DNA of 61,775 bases from an uncultured Bacteroidales bacterium (GCA_944322025.1 CALUOH010000030.1:1-61775), one strand, 5' to 3'. Shown: positions 25,240 through 35,512, counted from the first letter of the stretch. Translations and numbers: made by a program. Notes: generated by a model not told the origin, from the sequence alone.

Positions 25240-26931
25240 TTACAGGTTGTTAAGGTCAACGTTGATACCAGCTTTAGCGAATGCGCTTATTTTGAAAGAG
25301 ATGTTATCTGATGTGCGCAGCCTTATTTTTGAGTCAGGAGTTTTACCTTGTACTGTCACTTCAAATACAATGTCTTTTGCGTTCATTACGGCATCTATGT
25401 CGCTGCCTGTGAATTCAAGTATCTGGGTCGTCAGAGATGCTTCGGTAGTTTCACCTTCTGCATTCACATCTGCCGATGGAATCTCGATTGTTCCGTTGTA
25501 CGGTGTACTTTGTCCGTCTTCACTGACAAATATGACTTTTGCATTCAACGATATGGGCATCATATTTGTGATGTCAAGATAGAGTCGGACTTGTTGGATG
25601 TCAAGCCCTTCTGTGTTGGTTGCTGCGGATATGTCAATATCATGGACGGTGTCTTTTATTGAAAAAGATGTTCCGGCGTCGAAGGCCAGAGGTATTTCTG
25701 CCTCCATGTCTATCATCACGTGAGATGGCAAGGGAATTATATGTTCATTGCCATCATCGCCGGCTGTTATCGAGTAGCGGGCGTGGAGTTTGTTCGGATT
25801 GATGGCAAGCAGCTTGCCGAGGCTACCCATATTATTGTCAAACGTAATTTCACTCAGAGACATATCGCCGGGAGCTGCGGGACGTTCTATCATGTGTTCC
25901 AATCTGTTGCTGTTGCCAAAGTCTGCATTTACGGTATTCCCGTCAGCGTTCTGTGCATACATGCTGTCAATGGTTAGTATAATCGGCATGTCAAGGTCTG
26001 TCTGCACTGTTATTTTCATGCTTGGGTCGGCGAACTTTATATGGTTATCGCCAGATGATAGGAACGGCAGTTCGGGCATCTCTATGTCTATTCGGTCGGT
26101 GTAAAGCGGACTGTCGTTGTGTACCAAACCCCATACTTTCTTGCAGCCGCTTATGGCAAGTTCTGTATCTAAGTTTACTGTGGCGTTGCGGTTGGCATAT
26201 AGATTGTCGTTATATGACTCGACAGTGAACGTGACCATTATGGGCAGAGTCAGTTGTCCATCAATAAACTCTACTGTGAAATCATTCATTTCGAACTGTA
26301 TTGTCTCGCGCGGTGATGACATGGTGTGTCTGACTATGTTTGTGCCGTTGTCAGTCACATAAGGGAATGTGAGTTCGACTGTGATAGGGTTCTCGTCATT
26401 TATACTTACGCCTCTGACAGTGACCTCAATGTCGAACACTCCTTTTGCCATGAGCATACTGTCTATGTCGAGACTTATCTCGCTCTCCTTGATGAAGTCT
26501 TCATAGTTGTAATCTATCTGTATGTCAGAATTTATGTACTGAGGCCCGTCTATTGGGACTTTTATACCACGGTCTATTTCTTCCGGAGTTTCCTCAAAGG
26601 CACTTTTGAATGGCTCGTGCTCTTTCAAGTCTATGGAACTGGTTATGTTGACAGGTTCCGGCGAGTAGTCATCCAATGAAATTTCCTGTTGTATTCTGTC
26701 GCCTTGCCATACGACGGCAATTTGGCCTGTGGTTTCGTCTGTTGTGATGAGAGTCGTGTCCATCTGAGACAAAAGGTCGTTTACACCTATGGACGTGGAG
26801 CCGATTGGGGCTGCGATAGATGTGTCGAAGTTGGCATTGTCTATATCGTCGAGGTTTAAGTTGGTACAGGCCGGTATAATTACCGCCAGTATCGCACCGA
26901 GAGCGACATGCCAGAAAGCAGATTTTTTCAT
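25240..26931 (-). CDS. Large lipoprotein, partner of the OmpA-family protein
   Basis: The 563-residue protein has a lipoprotein signal (LGAILAVIIPACTN, Cys about residue 22), followed by beta-rich sequence without a recognisable enzyme motif. Several similar segments (NVTSSIDLKEH..., TFTVESYNDNLY..., LYLDITNMMPISLNAK) suggest repeated beta-sandwich domains. I start at the ATG at 26931, because the frame upstream lacks a signal peptide and runs into the helicase gene. It is 2 nt before the OmpA gene, so the two are co-transcribed and may form a complex at the outer membrane. Function unknown. Confidence 0.85.
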   Translation of the reverse strand: MKKSAFWHVALGAILAVIIPACTNLNLDDIDNANFDTSIAAPIGSTSIGVNDLLSQMDTTLITTDETTGQIAVVWQGDRIQQEISLDDYSPEPVNITSSIDLKEHEPFKSAFEETPEEIDRGIKVPIDGPQYINSDIQIDYNYEDFIKESEISLDIDSMLMAKGVFDIEVTVRGVSINDENPITVELTFPYVTDNGTNIVRHTMSSPRETIQFEMNDFTVEFIDGQLTLPIMVTFTVESYNDNLYANRNATVNLDTELAISGCKKVWGLVHNDSPLYTDRIDIEMPELPFLSSGDNHIKFADPSMKITVQTDLDMPIILTIDSMYAQNADGNTVNADFGNSNRLEHMIERPAAPGDMSLSEITFDNNMGSLGKLLAINPNKLHARYSITAGDDGNEHIIPLPSHVMIDMEAEIPLAFDAGTSFSIKDTVHDIDISAATNTEGLDIQQVRLYLDITNMMPISLNAKVIFVSEDGQSTPYNGTIEIPSADVNAEGETTEASLTTQILEFTGSDIDAVMNAKDIVFEVTVQGKTPDSKIRLRTSDNISFKISAFAKAGINVDLNNL

Positions 26932-27008
26932 ATTGTTACAGTTAATAAAGTCGGTGTTTATTCTCTTTCTTGTACACTGATAAAGAGTGTATTCCCTTGA
27001 TTTACAGT

Positions 27009-28415
27009 TTATCTTTCTTGAAAAAAGAAATTGGAAAAATTTACCAGATACAGTTTCTTTGTTGCACGGGTAAATGCCGTATAGAGCCATTGCAGATATC
27101 CCCGGTCGATGTTTTCTTCCGTCAGATATCCTTGGTCGACAAAAACATGTTCCCACTGTCCGCCCTGTGCCTTGTGGCATGTGATGGCATATGCGAACTT
27201 CACTTGCAGGGCATTGTAATATTCGTTTTTGCGCATCTCTTCCCAAAACTTGCGTTTGTTGGTTATCTCTGTATAGTCTTCTGCCACTGTTTCGAGCAGA
27301 CGTTGGTTCAGTGCGTTGACAGACTGCTGGTTGTCTGTGTATAGCGAGTCAAGCAGTATACGTGCGTCAATCTCCATGTCATAGTCTGTGAGCCTCATCG
27401 TGACATCCGCGAAACGGAAACCGTACATTTCCGTATGGCGGCGTATGCGGATAATCTCGGCAATCTCGCCGTTGGCTATGAAGTCGAGGTTCTCATACGG
27501 CTGGCTCCAATAATAGTTGTTTTTTGTTATCAGTATATAGTCGCCGTTGGCAATCTCCTCTTCCTTATACAGCACCTGGTTACGTATGCCTCTGTTGTAC
27601 AGTGTACTGCGTTTGTTCGAGTAAGTCAGCACGATACAGTGCTCTGATCCCGCTTCGCGGTATGCTGCGTTGATGGTGTCTATCAGCTCTTCTCCTTCTA
27701 CACGGCGTATGTCGTTGTACGACATGTCGAGTGCAGGTGTATTCCCATCATCCTCTGTTATGTGTTTGCGCAGTAACGTGGCGTTGTACAGTATACCGCT
27801 GTCTGCCGTCTGCCTGAGCACTTCGCGCAACGTATATTCATGGACTTCAAGACCGTAGCCGGCAATGACCGGGGCTTCCAGTGCGGGCGAATAGGTTTGT
27901 CCGAGTGGCAGCAGCTGTGCCGTGTCTCCGATGAATACTGCCTGACAGTTATCTCCCGAATAGATATACTCTATCAGGTCATCAAGCAGCCGTCCTGAGC
28001 CAAAGAGTGCGCCTCCTCCGTCCATGTTCGTTATCATCGAGGCTTCGTCTATGATGAACAGAGTGTTCTTGTGGCTGTTATAATTCAGTCCGAAGACCAC
28101 ATCCGCACTTGACTTCTGGCGGTATATCACCTTGTGTATGGAGTACGCGCTGTGATGTGAATATCCTGCGAGTACTTTCGCTGCCCGGCCTGTGGGTGCG
28201 AGCAGCACTGTCCCGTGTCCGAAACGGTGAAGCGCACGTATCAGTGCCGATATGACCGAAGTCTTGCCCGTCCCCGCATACCCTTTCAGTATAAACGCCT
28301 TATGGTCTATTGGGGCTGTACAGAAATGGCACAGACGGTCTATGCACTCCGCTTGCTCCCGTGTGGGAGTGTGCGGAAACTCACTTAGTATTGCCTCTTT
28401 CAGCGTCAGGCTCAT
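27009..28415 (-). CDS. RecD/Dda-like ATP-dependent DNA helicase
   Basis: The 468-residue superfamily 1B helicase has Walker A GYAGTGKTS (about residue 45), LAPTGRAA, Walker B LFIIDEASM, GDTAQLLPLG and the C-terminal motif YTAFTRATKKLYLV. Proteins of this size in Bacteroidales are single-subunit 5'-3' helicases related to Dda and the RecD motor rather than parts of a RecBCD complex. Its start overlaps the end of pheT by four bases, so it is the second gene of a pheT operon. No partner nuclease is in view. Confidence 0.9.
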   Translation of the reverse strand: MSLTLKEAILSEFPHTPTREQAECIDRLCHFCTAPIDHKAFILKGYAGTGKTSVISALIRALHRFGHGTVLLAPTGRAAKVLAGYSHHSAYSIHKVIYRQKSSADVVFGLNYNSHKNTLFIIDEASMITNMDGGGALFGSGRLLDDLIEYIYSGDNCQAVFIGDTAQLLPLGQTYSPALEAPVIAGYGLEVHEYTLREVLRQTADSGILYNATLLRKHITEDDGNTPALDMSYNDIRRVEGEELIDTINAAYREAGSEHCIVLTYSNKRSTLYNRGIRNQVLYKEEEIANGDYILITKNNYYWSQPYENLDFIANGEIAEIIRIRRHTEMYGFRFADVTMRLTDYDMEIDARILLDSLYTDNQQSVNALNQRLLETVAEDYTEITNKRKFWEEMRKNEYYNALQVKFAYAITCHKAQGGQWEHVFVDQGYLTEENIDRGYLQWLYTAFTRATKKLYLVNFSNFFFQER

Positions 28416-30871
28416 CTCAACTTTGCGCCCGCCTTTTCGGTGAACGCCTTGACGAGCTTCTGCATTATAGAGTCTATCTGTTTGTCGTTCAGAGTTTTTT
28501 CCGTATCCTGAATGGTGAAGTTTACAGCATACGACTTCTTGCCTGCTTCAAGGTTTTTGCCCTCGTACACATCGAAAAGGTTTATGGATTTGAGCAGTCT
28601 CTTTTCAGTCTCGAATGCTATGCGTTCAATGTCGGCGAACGTGACGCTCTTGTCTATCAGCAGGGCGAGGTCGCGCTTCACTTCTGGGTATTTTGCTATC
28701 TCCGTGTAGCTTATTTTGTGCTTTGCGCTCTCGCGGAGCAGGGTTTTCCATTCAATGTCGGCATAGAACACATTGTTGTCTATGTCAAAGAGTTTCAATG
28801 TCTTGCGGGAAACTATGCCGAGCCGGACAAGGAGTTTGCCATCCGCTGTACGCATCTCGAGAGCATCGGGCATCAGTGTGTCGCCAGCCTCCGCTACAGA
28901 AAGCCTCTTCAGGTCAAGCCCCATCCGGACGAGTATGTTCTGCACATGTGCTTTCAACAGATAGAACGTCGACATGGTGTCTTTCACCGCCCAGTTGAGA
29001 GCATTCTTACGACCTGTTATCCAGATGCCGAGATGATACTCTTCCGTGTATGCGCTGAGCGGTTCACCCTCCTTTTTGTTTTCGGCGTTGTAGCTGTAGC
29101 AGTTGCCGAATTCGTATAGTTTCAGGTCGGCATACTGGCGGTGCGCGTTGTGCGCTATCGTTTCCAGTCCGCCAAACAGGAGCGTCTGCCTCATCACGTC
29201 AAGGTCGGAGCTGAGCGAGTTCATTATCCTCACGCAATGCGACGCGGGATATATGTCCTCTGCACTGTAATACGCGCTCTTGGTCAGCGAGTTGTTCATT
29301 ATCTCGTAGAATCCGTTGGCAGTCAGCTGTTCGGATATGAGGTTCTGCATCTTGTGGCTGTCTGGCCGTGTGGCGTATGTGATGTTGGAGTGCAGCTTGT
29401 CGCTTATCTCCACATTGTTGTACCCGTATATGCGGAGTATGTCCTCTATCACGTCCACGTCCCGCTGTACGTCCACGCGGTACGCCGGCACTGTGAGCTG
29501 CATCACTCCGTCCGTCTCGCTGTCAACCGTTATTTCGAGGGCTGCCAGTATGGTCTTTATCTCTTCGTGCGAAAGCTCTTTCCCTATGAGGCTGTTCACT
29601 TTACCGTAGCTCAGGCTCACCTTGAAATCGTCTATCGGGGTGGGGTATATGTCAACGATGTCACTCGATATCTCTCCCCCTGCGACCTCCTTGATAAGCA
29701 TGGCCGCATATTTCAGTGTGTATATAGTGTTGTGCGGGTCTATGCCGCGCTCATAGCGGAAACTTGCATCGGTGTTAAGCCCGTGGCGGCGTGCCGTCTT
29801 GCGTATGGACACGGGATTGAAATACGCGCTTTCTATGAATACCTCTGTCGTTGCTTCGGTCACGCCGCTGGCAAGTCCTCCGAACACTCCGGCTATGCAC
29901 ATCGGCTCTTCCGCATTGCATATCATCAAATCCTCACTGTGGAGTTCGCGCTCCACGCCGTCGAGCGTCACGAACTTAGTGCCCTCCTGTACTGTCTTGA
30001 CCTCTATGCGGCTGCCCTTGATTTTTGCCACATCGAATGCATGGAGCGGCTGTCCGAACGAGTGGAGTATATAGTTTGTCACGTCCACCACGTTGTTTAT
30101 CGGGCGCAAGCCTATCACGCTCAGCCTCTCTTGCAGCCATTTGGGTGACGGCCCTACCTTCACCCCCTTGACTGTCACGCCTGAGTAGCGCGGGCAACGG
30201 TCATGACTAATCACCTGAACGTCAAGGCGTGTGTCGTGGTTGTCCACGGCAAAGCCGGAAACATCGGGGCGTACAAGCTGCGCGCCGTCAACGCCGTGTG
30301 ACTTGAAGTATGCGGCGAGGTCACGTGCCACGCCGTAGTGCGATATGGCATCCGCGCGGTTCGGCGTGATGTCCACTTCCAGTATGTAGTCGTCCTTAAT
30401 GCCGTAATACTCTTTCGCGCTCATGCCCACGGGGGTATCCTGCGGCAGCACGATGATGCCGTCGTGCGATGTGCCGACACCTATCTCGTCCTCTGCGCAT
30501 ATCATGCCGAATGATTCCACGCCGCGCATCTTCGACTTCTTGATGGTGATACATTCGTCCCCGTCATAGAGCTTTGTGCCGATAGTTGCCACGATGACTT
30601 TCTGCCCGGCGGCGACATTGGGTGCGCCGCACACTATCTGGAGCGTCTCCGTGCCTGTGTTGACTGTGGTCACATGCAGATGGTCCGAGTTTTCGTGGTC
30701 TGCGCACGTGAGCACTTCCCCGACCACGAGACCTTCCAGCCCCCCTTTGATGGTCTGTACCTTTTCGACTGTCCCTGTCTCCAGTCCTATGGAGGTCAGT
30801 ATGTCGCCGAGTTTCTCTGGTGCGATGTCAGTGCCTATATACTCTTTAAGCCAGTTGTACGATATGTTCAT
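28412..30871 (-). CDS. pheT: Phenylalanyl-tRNA synthetase beta subunit
   Basis: The 819-residue protein has the usual order: N-terminal tRNA-binding EMAP-like domain (about 40-150), B3/B4 editing domain (about 205-400), B5 domain (about 405-475), catalytic-like core and a C-terminal ferredoxin-fold anticodon-binding domain (about 725-819, VKRDLALLIDKSVTF to AFTEKAGAKLR). With PheS it charges tRNA-Phe and edits mischarged Tyr. The pheS gene is not in this window, so the subunits are encoded apart. A perfect promoter sits at 30966-30996. The helicase gene overlaps its end by four bases. Confidence 0.97.
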   Translation of the reverse strand: MNISYNWLKEYIGTDIAPEKLGDILTSIGLETGTVEKVQTIKGGLEGLVVGEVLTCADHENSDHLHVTTVNTGTETLQIVCGAPNVAAGQKVIVATIGTKLYDGDECITIKKSKMRGVESFGMICAEDEIGVGTSHDGIIVLPQDTPVGMSAKEYYGIKDDYILEVDITPNRADAISHYGVARDLAAYFKSHGVDGAQLVRPDVSGFAVDNHDTRLDVQVISHDRCPRYSGVTVKGVKVGPSPKWLQERLSVIGLRPINNVVDVTNYILHSFGQPLHAFDVAKIKGSRIEVKTVQEGTKFVTLDGVERELHSEDLMICNAEEPMCIAGVFGGLASGVTEATTEVFIESAYFNPVSIRKTARRHGLNTDASFRYERGIDPHNTIYTLKYAAMLIKEVAGGEISSDIVDIYPTPIDDFKVSLSYGKVNSLIGKELSHEEIKTILAALEITVDSETDGVMQLTVPAYRVDVQRDVDVIEDILRIYGYNNVEISDKLHSNITYATRPDSHKMQNLISEQLTANGFYEIMNNSLTKSAYYSAEDIYPASHCVRIMNSLSSDLDVMRQTLLFGGLETIAHNAHRQYADLKLYEFGNCYSYNAENKKEGEPLSAYTEEYHLGIWITGRKNALNWAVKDTMSTFYLLKAHVQNILVRMGLDLKRLSVAEAGDTLMPDALEMRTADGKLLVRLGIVSRKTLKLFDIDNNVFYADIEWKTLLRESAKHKISYTEIAKYPEVKRDLALLIDKSVTFADIERIAFETEKRLLKSINLFDVYEGKNLEAGKKSYAVNFTIQDTEKTLNDKQIDSIMQKLVKAFTEKAGAKLR

Positions 30872-30965
30872 GTGCGGAATGAATAAGTATGTGGTTGATT
30901 TATACTTGCTTTCTTGTTGACAATCTGCGAGTTGTCTGTGCGGCAGACAACCTGCATTCCGTCTG

Positions 30966-30996
30966 CAAAATTACTAATAATATCTTGTAACTCAAA
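30966..30996 (-). promoter_or_regulatory. Promoter of pheT
   Basis: On the minus strand: TTTG (30996-30993), exactly 19 nt, TAATTTTG (30973-30966), a full consensus match. The leader would be about 90 nt. Confidence 0.75.
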
Positions 30997-31090
30997 ACGG
31001 CGGTATATGGAGGAAAGTATGTTGTAAAACATCCTCCGCACCAGTGCGTAGGCAGGGGTGCGGAGGATGGCTGTGTCTGTCCAGTTGTGT

Positions 31091-33772
31091 TCAGCGGCCA
31101 GACTGCTCTATGTAATTCCTGAGCGTGGAGTTGAACTCCTCCTCTTCCATCAGCTCTTCGAGGGCTATGTGCATGCGGTAACGCCAGCTTTTGAGCGAGT
31201 CGGACGGTACATTGATGCGCTCGTCGTGCGGGTTTTCGCGTCGCAGTTCTGGCGATATGCTCATGAGATCCTGCCATTGGAATATGCTCCACATGGCGGG
31301 CGAGTAGAGGTGCTGCAACAGTATGTCGCGGCACACCCACCACTCTGCGAAATAGGGTGCGTCGCCCCAGTGGCCAAGCTCGTTGTTGTAGAAACGGCGC
31401 GTCACTTCGCGGTCCTCCTCCCACCATCCGCGGATGGTGCTCATGTCGTGCGTCGACGGTGTCACCACGGAGAGGTACGGCGCGTCGGCCGGATGGAAGA
31501 ACTCTCTCTTGTCCGTCTTCGGCGCACGCTGCACTTCGAGGCTTAGTATCGATAGTTCTTTCATCACTGCCGTCACGCAGCGGGTCATCATGCCGAGGTC
31601 CTCACCGCAGATGAGCATGTTCGATGCCGCTTTCAGCTGCGCGAGTTTCTTCTTGCCCGAGTGATACCATCCGTCGTCTTGGCGGCGGTAGAAGTAGTCC
31701 ACATACAGCTCGTCGAACACCCTCTTCTGGCGGTCGTCGAGTGCGGCGTATGTGGGCAGGGTCTGTAGTCCGAAGCGCGGGTAGTACTGCCGCCCGCCGC
31801 TGCCCGGCACCTCGAAGAGAAGCACATTTGAAATGAGGTCATACAGCCCCCATTTCACCCTCTCTGTTATCTTCCCCTCCTCGTACAGTCTCTTAATCTG
31901 CTTCTGCTGCGAGTATTCCGGCTTGAGCCTGTACGCGAACCCGTATTCTATATACAGGCAGTTCTCACGCACCCAGTCGGCCTCCTCGCCGAAGTTGCTC
32001 CACAGTATCTCGTCTGTGATATAGGGCTTTGTAAAACGCTCATAGTCAAACCACACGCCACGGCTCTCGAACTCCTCCACATAGAGCGGCACTGAGGGGT
32101 TGAGGTAGCCCATGATGCCCTCCTCGTGCGCCATCGGTATCTGCCAGATGCGGAAGAAGCCGAGTATGTGGTCTATGCGGAACGCGTCGAAGTAGCGCGC
32201 CATCTGCGTGAAGCGGCGTTTCCACCACTCGAACCCCGTGCGCTCCATCTCTTCCCAGTTGTATGTCGGCAGAGCCCAGTTCTGACCCTTGACGGCGAAC
32301 ATGTCGGGCGGCGCGCCGGCCTGCATGTCCATGTGGAACAGCTCCGGCGACACCCATGTGTCGACGCTGTTGGCATTCACCCCGATGGGTATGTCGCCCT
32401 TCACCACTATGCCCAGCGTGTGGGCGTACTCCACTGCCTCGCGGAGCTGTATGTGCAGGTGATACTGCGTGTACCACCATACCGCTATGTTGTCAAACCA
32501 TGCGTGCGTGGGCGCGGAGAGCATGTCGGCCATGCCCGCCGTGTAGCTGCTGTATTCTCCCCACTGGCGGTAGTCGCACGTGCCTTTCGCGTCGCGCAGG
32601 CAGCAGTACACCGCGTAGGGCTTCAGCCAGTATTCGTTGTCCTTGTAGAACGCCTTGAACTCCTTGTCCTTCAGAAATGCCGCCTTGTTCTCCCTGTACG
32701 ACTCGGCTATGTATCTCAGCTTGAAGCCGATGACGCTCAGGTAGTCCATCGCCGGCTTGGCGTTCAGCTCCGGTTGCAGCCGGGCATACTCCGCGCGGAG
32801 CGCGTTACCCTCCGACAGCGGCAGCCGCGCTATGTCCATGAAGAGGGGGTTGAGCGCGAAGGCCGATATGGCGGCGTAGGGCAGCACGTCGGCCTCCGTG
32901 TGGGTGCCTATCGTGTCGTTGAGCGGCAGCACCTGTATGAGCTTCAGCCCCGTCCTTGCCGCCCAGTCGGCCATCAGCTTGAAGTCCGAGAAGTCGCCGC
33001 AGCCGAACGAGCGGTGCGAGCGCAGCGAGAAGACGGGTATGCCCACGCCCGCCCCGCGCCATGTGCCGCCTGTGCGGATGAATGTGTCGGAGACGACAAC
33101 CCTGCCCCCCTCCGGCGTGGCCGGGACTATGCGGTCCGCCCCATCCTCGAAGCAGTGGAATGTACGGTCGGCGCGGTTGTATATGCCGTATTTGTAGTGT
33201 ATGTCGCCTTTCCAGCCTGATGCGTCGATGCCTGTTTTCCACAGGGGGAATGCGCTGTTGTCGAGCAGCAGGGGTGCGTCGGTGCGCCACCCGCCGAGCT
33301 GCGGGCAGTCGCCCACTATGCAGACGGCCTCGTCGCCGGAGAGCAGCGGGGCTTTGACCGAAAACTCGTGCGTCACGCGCTGTGGTCTCTCCCCCGTGCA
33401 GGGCTTGCATTTTCCCCGCAGCAGCACATCGGTGAACGGCGTGGTAGTGAATGTGTTGTTGGGGTCTGATATGCTGTTCCATGCGTCGATGAAAACGCAC
33501 TCCCTCTCCTTCGCACCTACTTCCATCGTCCTCTCGCCTCCCCATTCGCGCAGCGTCTCCCCGCCGTTGCTCTCTTTGACTATATACCTGTATCTCAAGG
33601 TGAATGGCTTGTCGCCTCGGGTCTCGATGCTGCCGCTCCACTCCTGCTGCGGGGCGTATTGCAGCGGGAAGGCTTTCGCCTCGTCGCCGTCGCCGAGTTC
33701 AGGTATGTTCCCGACCACGTACAGCTGCTGGCCCCACCGGGTGTAGTAGTTGATTTTGAACGTAAGTCTCAT
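31091..33772 (-). CDS. malQ: 4-alpha-glucanotransferase with two starch-binding domains
   Basis: The 893-residue amylomaltase moves 4-alpha-glucan segments between maltodextrins. Two CBM20 domains come first (about residues 1-100, with YVVGNIPELGDGD, and 125-225, with CIVGDCPQLGGWR), then the GH77 barrel. The nucleophile Asp is in DAFRIDHILGFFR, the acid/base Glu in CGEDLGMM, and the third carboxylate in PSTHDMSTIRGWW. The domain order is the plant DPE2-like/Bacteroidota type, consistent with action on soluble glucans or glycogen in the cytoplasm. There is no signal peptide. It is transcribed alone, with two dispersed repeat copies upstream. Confidence 0.96.
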   Translation of the reverse strand: MRLTFKINYYTRWGQQLYVVGNIPELGDGDEAKAFPLQYAPQQEWSGSIETRGDKPFTLRYRYIVKESNGGETLREWGGERTMEVGAKERECVFIDAWNSISDPNNTFTTTPFTDVLLRGKCKPCTGERPQRVTHEFSVKAPLLSGDEAVCIVGDCPQLGGWRTDAPLLLDNSAFPLWKTGIDASGWKGDIHYKYGIYNRADRTFHCFEDGADRIVPATPEGGRVVVSDTFIRTGGTWRGAGVGIPVFSLRSHRSFGCGDFSDFKLMADWAARTGLKLIQVLPLNDTIGTHTEADVLPYAAISAFALNPLFMDIARLPLSEGNALRAEYARLQPELNAKPAMDYLSVIGFKLRYIAESYRENKAAFLKDKEFKAFYKDNEYWLKPYAVYCCLRDAKGTCDYRQWGEYSSYTAGMADMLSAPTHAWFDNIAVWWYTQYHLHIQLREAVEYAHTLGIVVKGDIPIGVNANSVDTWVSPELFHMDMQAGAPPDMFAVKGQNWALPTYNWEEMERTGFEWWKRRFTQMARYFDAFRIDHILGFFRIWQIPMAHEEGIMGYLNPSVPLYVEEFESRGVWFDYERFTKPYITDEILWSNFGEEADWVRENCLYIEYGFAYRLKPEYSQQKQIKRLYEEGKITERVKWGLYDLISNVLLFEVPGSGGRQYYPRFGLQTLPTYAALDDRQKRVFDELYVDYFYRRQDDGWYHSGKKKLAQLKAASNMLICGEDLGMMTRCVTAVMKELSILSLEVQRAPKTDKREFFHPADAPYLSVVTPSTHDMSTIRGWWEEDREVTRRFYNNELGHWGDAPYFAEWWVCRDILLQHLYSPAMWSIFQWQDLMSISPELRRENPHDERINVPSDSLKSWRYRMHIALEELMEEEEFNSTLRNYIEQSGR

Positions 33773-33888
33773 GATTTTACCTTTTACTGATACCTTGAAA
33801 TATGAGCGGTCACCGCCTGTGCCTGTCGGCCGTCCTCCTTGTGTACGCTGTCTCTGCCGATGTTAATCCGGCCTTGCGTCATCAGATA

Positions 33889-33896
33889 CAAAATTA
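33889..33896 (-). promoter_or_regulatory. Possible -7 element of malQ
   Basis: TAATTTTG on the minus strand matches TAnnTTTG. No convincing TTTG or TTG is found 19-20 nt upstream, so the call is weak. It would give a leader of about 110 nt before malQ. Confidence 0.35.
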
Positions 33897-33960
33897 CAAC
33901 AAAATCATCGTTCTGCGCACCGCTTCTTCGCAATTCATCTATATGCCCTCCCTCTGTTTT

Positions 33961-34013
33961 GTAAATCAAAGTTAAAAACACGTACTCTCAGGCCAACTCC
34001 CAGCCACCCTCTC
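33961..34013 (-). repeat. Dispersed GAGAGTACGTG repeat, copy 2
   Basis: Core CACGTACTCTC at 33979-33989 with GTTAAAAA before it and a GGCCAACTCCCAGCCACC arm after it; the conserved strand is minus. It is paired with copy 3, whose core lies 88 bp away in the same orientation, in the divergent gap between malQ and the astacin-like gene. Confidence 0.8.
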
Positions 34014-34040
34014 CCTATCCCTCCGCCATCCATTCCTGTA

Positions 34041-34105
34041 CCCAAAGACTAAATAAAACTTAAAAACACGTACTCTCCAACTGACTCCCGGCTACCTTCT
34101 CCTTA
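34041..34105 (-). repeat. Dispersed GAGAGTACGTG repeat, copy 3
   Basis: Core CACGTACTCTC at 34067-34077, preceded by ACTTAAAAA and followed by CGGCTACC. Same orientation as copy 2. The rest of the 530-nt malQ gap (34110-34230) is T-rich without an open frame. Confidence 0.8.
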
Positions 34106-34233
34106 TGTGTATGCTATCCCTGCCCTTGCAGAAAACCGTCATCTCCATGTCCTTTATTTGCTTTTTCAGTGCCTTTAACCCTCTTAATCCCCATTCAAAA
34201 TATAAATCTGCTATATTTTCATGCCTGTAAACC

Positions 34234-34264
34234 TTGTGCGTTTAAATCTTTATGCGTATATTTG
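34234..34264 (+). promoter_or_regulatory. Promoter of the astacin-like lipoprotein gene
   Basis: TTG (34234-34236), 20 nt, TATATTTG (34257-34264), a full -7 match. The leader is about 35-40 nt to the ATG at 34307. Confidence 0.65.
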
Positions 34265-34306
34265 CCTCAGTTAATCACATTATTAAATCCATAAACAAAA
34301 ATCACC

Positions 34307-35500
34307 ATGAAAAAACTTTTTAAGTTCATTCTGTGTGCAGTTATGGCGTTTGCCATGTTTGCTTGTGAAGAAAACAGTGATGGCCTTGACACGGGCTTGT
34401 ATTATCCCGCTACCAAATCCGCTTATGCAGCGTGGTTTCCGCAGTTGGAGTATGATCCCCAGCGTCCATACACCTGCGTAGTTACCTATTGGGCCAGCGA
34501 GCTTATCTATCGTGCGGGCATTATGTCCCAGGAAGAGGCGTGGGCGTTGCCGTTTGAAGAGAAACTTAGTGTCATCGAGCAGTGGAATCCCCATTTCGAG
34601 GACCAGCCCGAGGGTACAACGGTTGATAAGTCTATAAATGAACTTTATAGCCATATGTATAACGCTATACATAACTATCCCGGCATGGATTTCAGCGGTA
34701 CTGACGAGTGGGATCTTATGTATGAGACAGACGACTATCCATACGTCATGTGTAAACTGGAGGCCATGCATTGGAAAGAATTCGGCCGTCCTGAAACGGG
34801 ATTGGACGAGACGGACAATGGAAGTGATAGACCGTCTGGAAGTTTACCACCAGTGACAGAATATCTTCCCCTTGAGTGTGCACGTTATACCTTACATCTA
34901 TTGTGGAGTAATAATACTGTACGTTATAGATATAGTAAAGATTTTGAAAAATCTAAACACGTTGCTTATCTTGAATCTGCCATGGAAGAATGGCGTAAGG
35001 CTTCTGATTATAAATTATCTTTCAAGAAAATAAAAAACAATGGTTGGAACAAGACCACATGGGGCATAGGATGTAACTATCATTCATTTGTTGATGTTAA
35101 ATATGGTAAGAAGTATGCTGGACAGTCCTCATTGGGAATGGTGCCATGGGCAATTCTGAATTTTGAAAATGACAAGGCATCTAATCCGCGAACATATTTA
35201 CATGAACTTGGTCATACTTTGGGACTTCATCATGAACATCAACGTCCTGATCGTGATGATTATATTGATGTTTTTATGAAAGACATCCCTAGTTCGTGGA
35301 AATCAGACTATAGGAAGTGCGTTGCGCTAAGGACATTTGGCTCATTTGATTTTGAATCTATAATGCTTTATGGTTCTGGCCTTAATGATGGCGATGGAAA
35401 TTATATAGACGCTATGCGTAAAAAGAATGGAGATACTTGGGAGGCTTCGCGTAAATTGTCCCAAGGCGATATAAATGGTATCCGTGAACTTTACAAATAG
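34307..35500 (+). CDS. Astacin-like zinc metallopeptidase lipoprotein
   Basis: The 397-residue protein has a lipoprotein signal (VMAFAMFACEE, Cys20), an unassigned N-terminal region (30-190) and an M12A-type peptidase domain (about 195-397). The zinc site is HELGHTLGLHHEHQRPD with ligands H299, H303 and H309, and the Met-turn is SIMLYG. It would cut proteins at the cell surface or outside. The second half (34850-35480) is clearly AT-richer than the first and uses different codons, hinting at a domain of separate origin. The small lipoprotein gene follows after 12 nt. Substrate unknown. Confidence 0.9.
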   Translation: MKKLFKFILCAVMAFAMFACEENSDGLDTGLYYPATKSAYAAWFPQLEYDPQRPYTCVVTYWASELIYRAGIMSQEEAWALPFEEKLSVIEQWNPHFEDQPEGTTVDKSINELYSHMYNAIHNYPGMDFSGTDEWDLMYETDDYPYVMCKLEAMHWKEFGRPETGLDETDNGSDRPSGSLPPVTEYLPLECARYTLHLLWSNNTVRYRYSKDFEKSKHVAYLESAMEEWRKASDYKLSFKKIKNNGWNKTTWGIGCNYHSFVDVKYGKKYAGQSSLGMVPWAILNFENDKASNPRTYLHELGHTLGLHHEHQRPDRDDYIDVFMKDIPSSWKSDYRKCVALRTFGSFDFESIMLYGSGLNDGDGNYIDAMRKKNGDTWEASRKLSQGDINGIRELYK

Positions 35501-35512
35501 GAGGCGCGGCTT

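Noticed and set aside
28310..30148. Long plus-strand frames (28310-29119 and 29141-30148) opposite pheT
   Set aside because: They mirror the codons of a certain synthetase gene, have Cys/Val/Arg-rich composition and no family resemblance.
32126..33220. 364-codon plus-strand frame opposite malQ
   Set aside because: It arises from GC-rich third positions of malQ; the translation is a run of Arg/Val/His without domains.
33784..33981. 65-codon minus-strand frame upstream of malQ
   Set aside because: It overlaps the likely malQ leader and a repeat copy, and shows no protein-like features.
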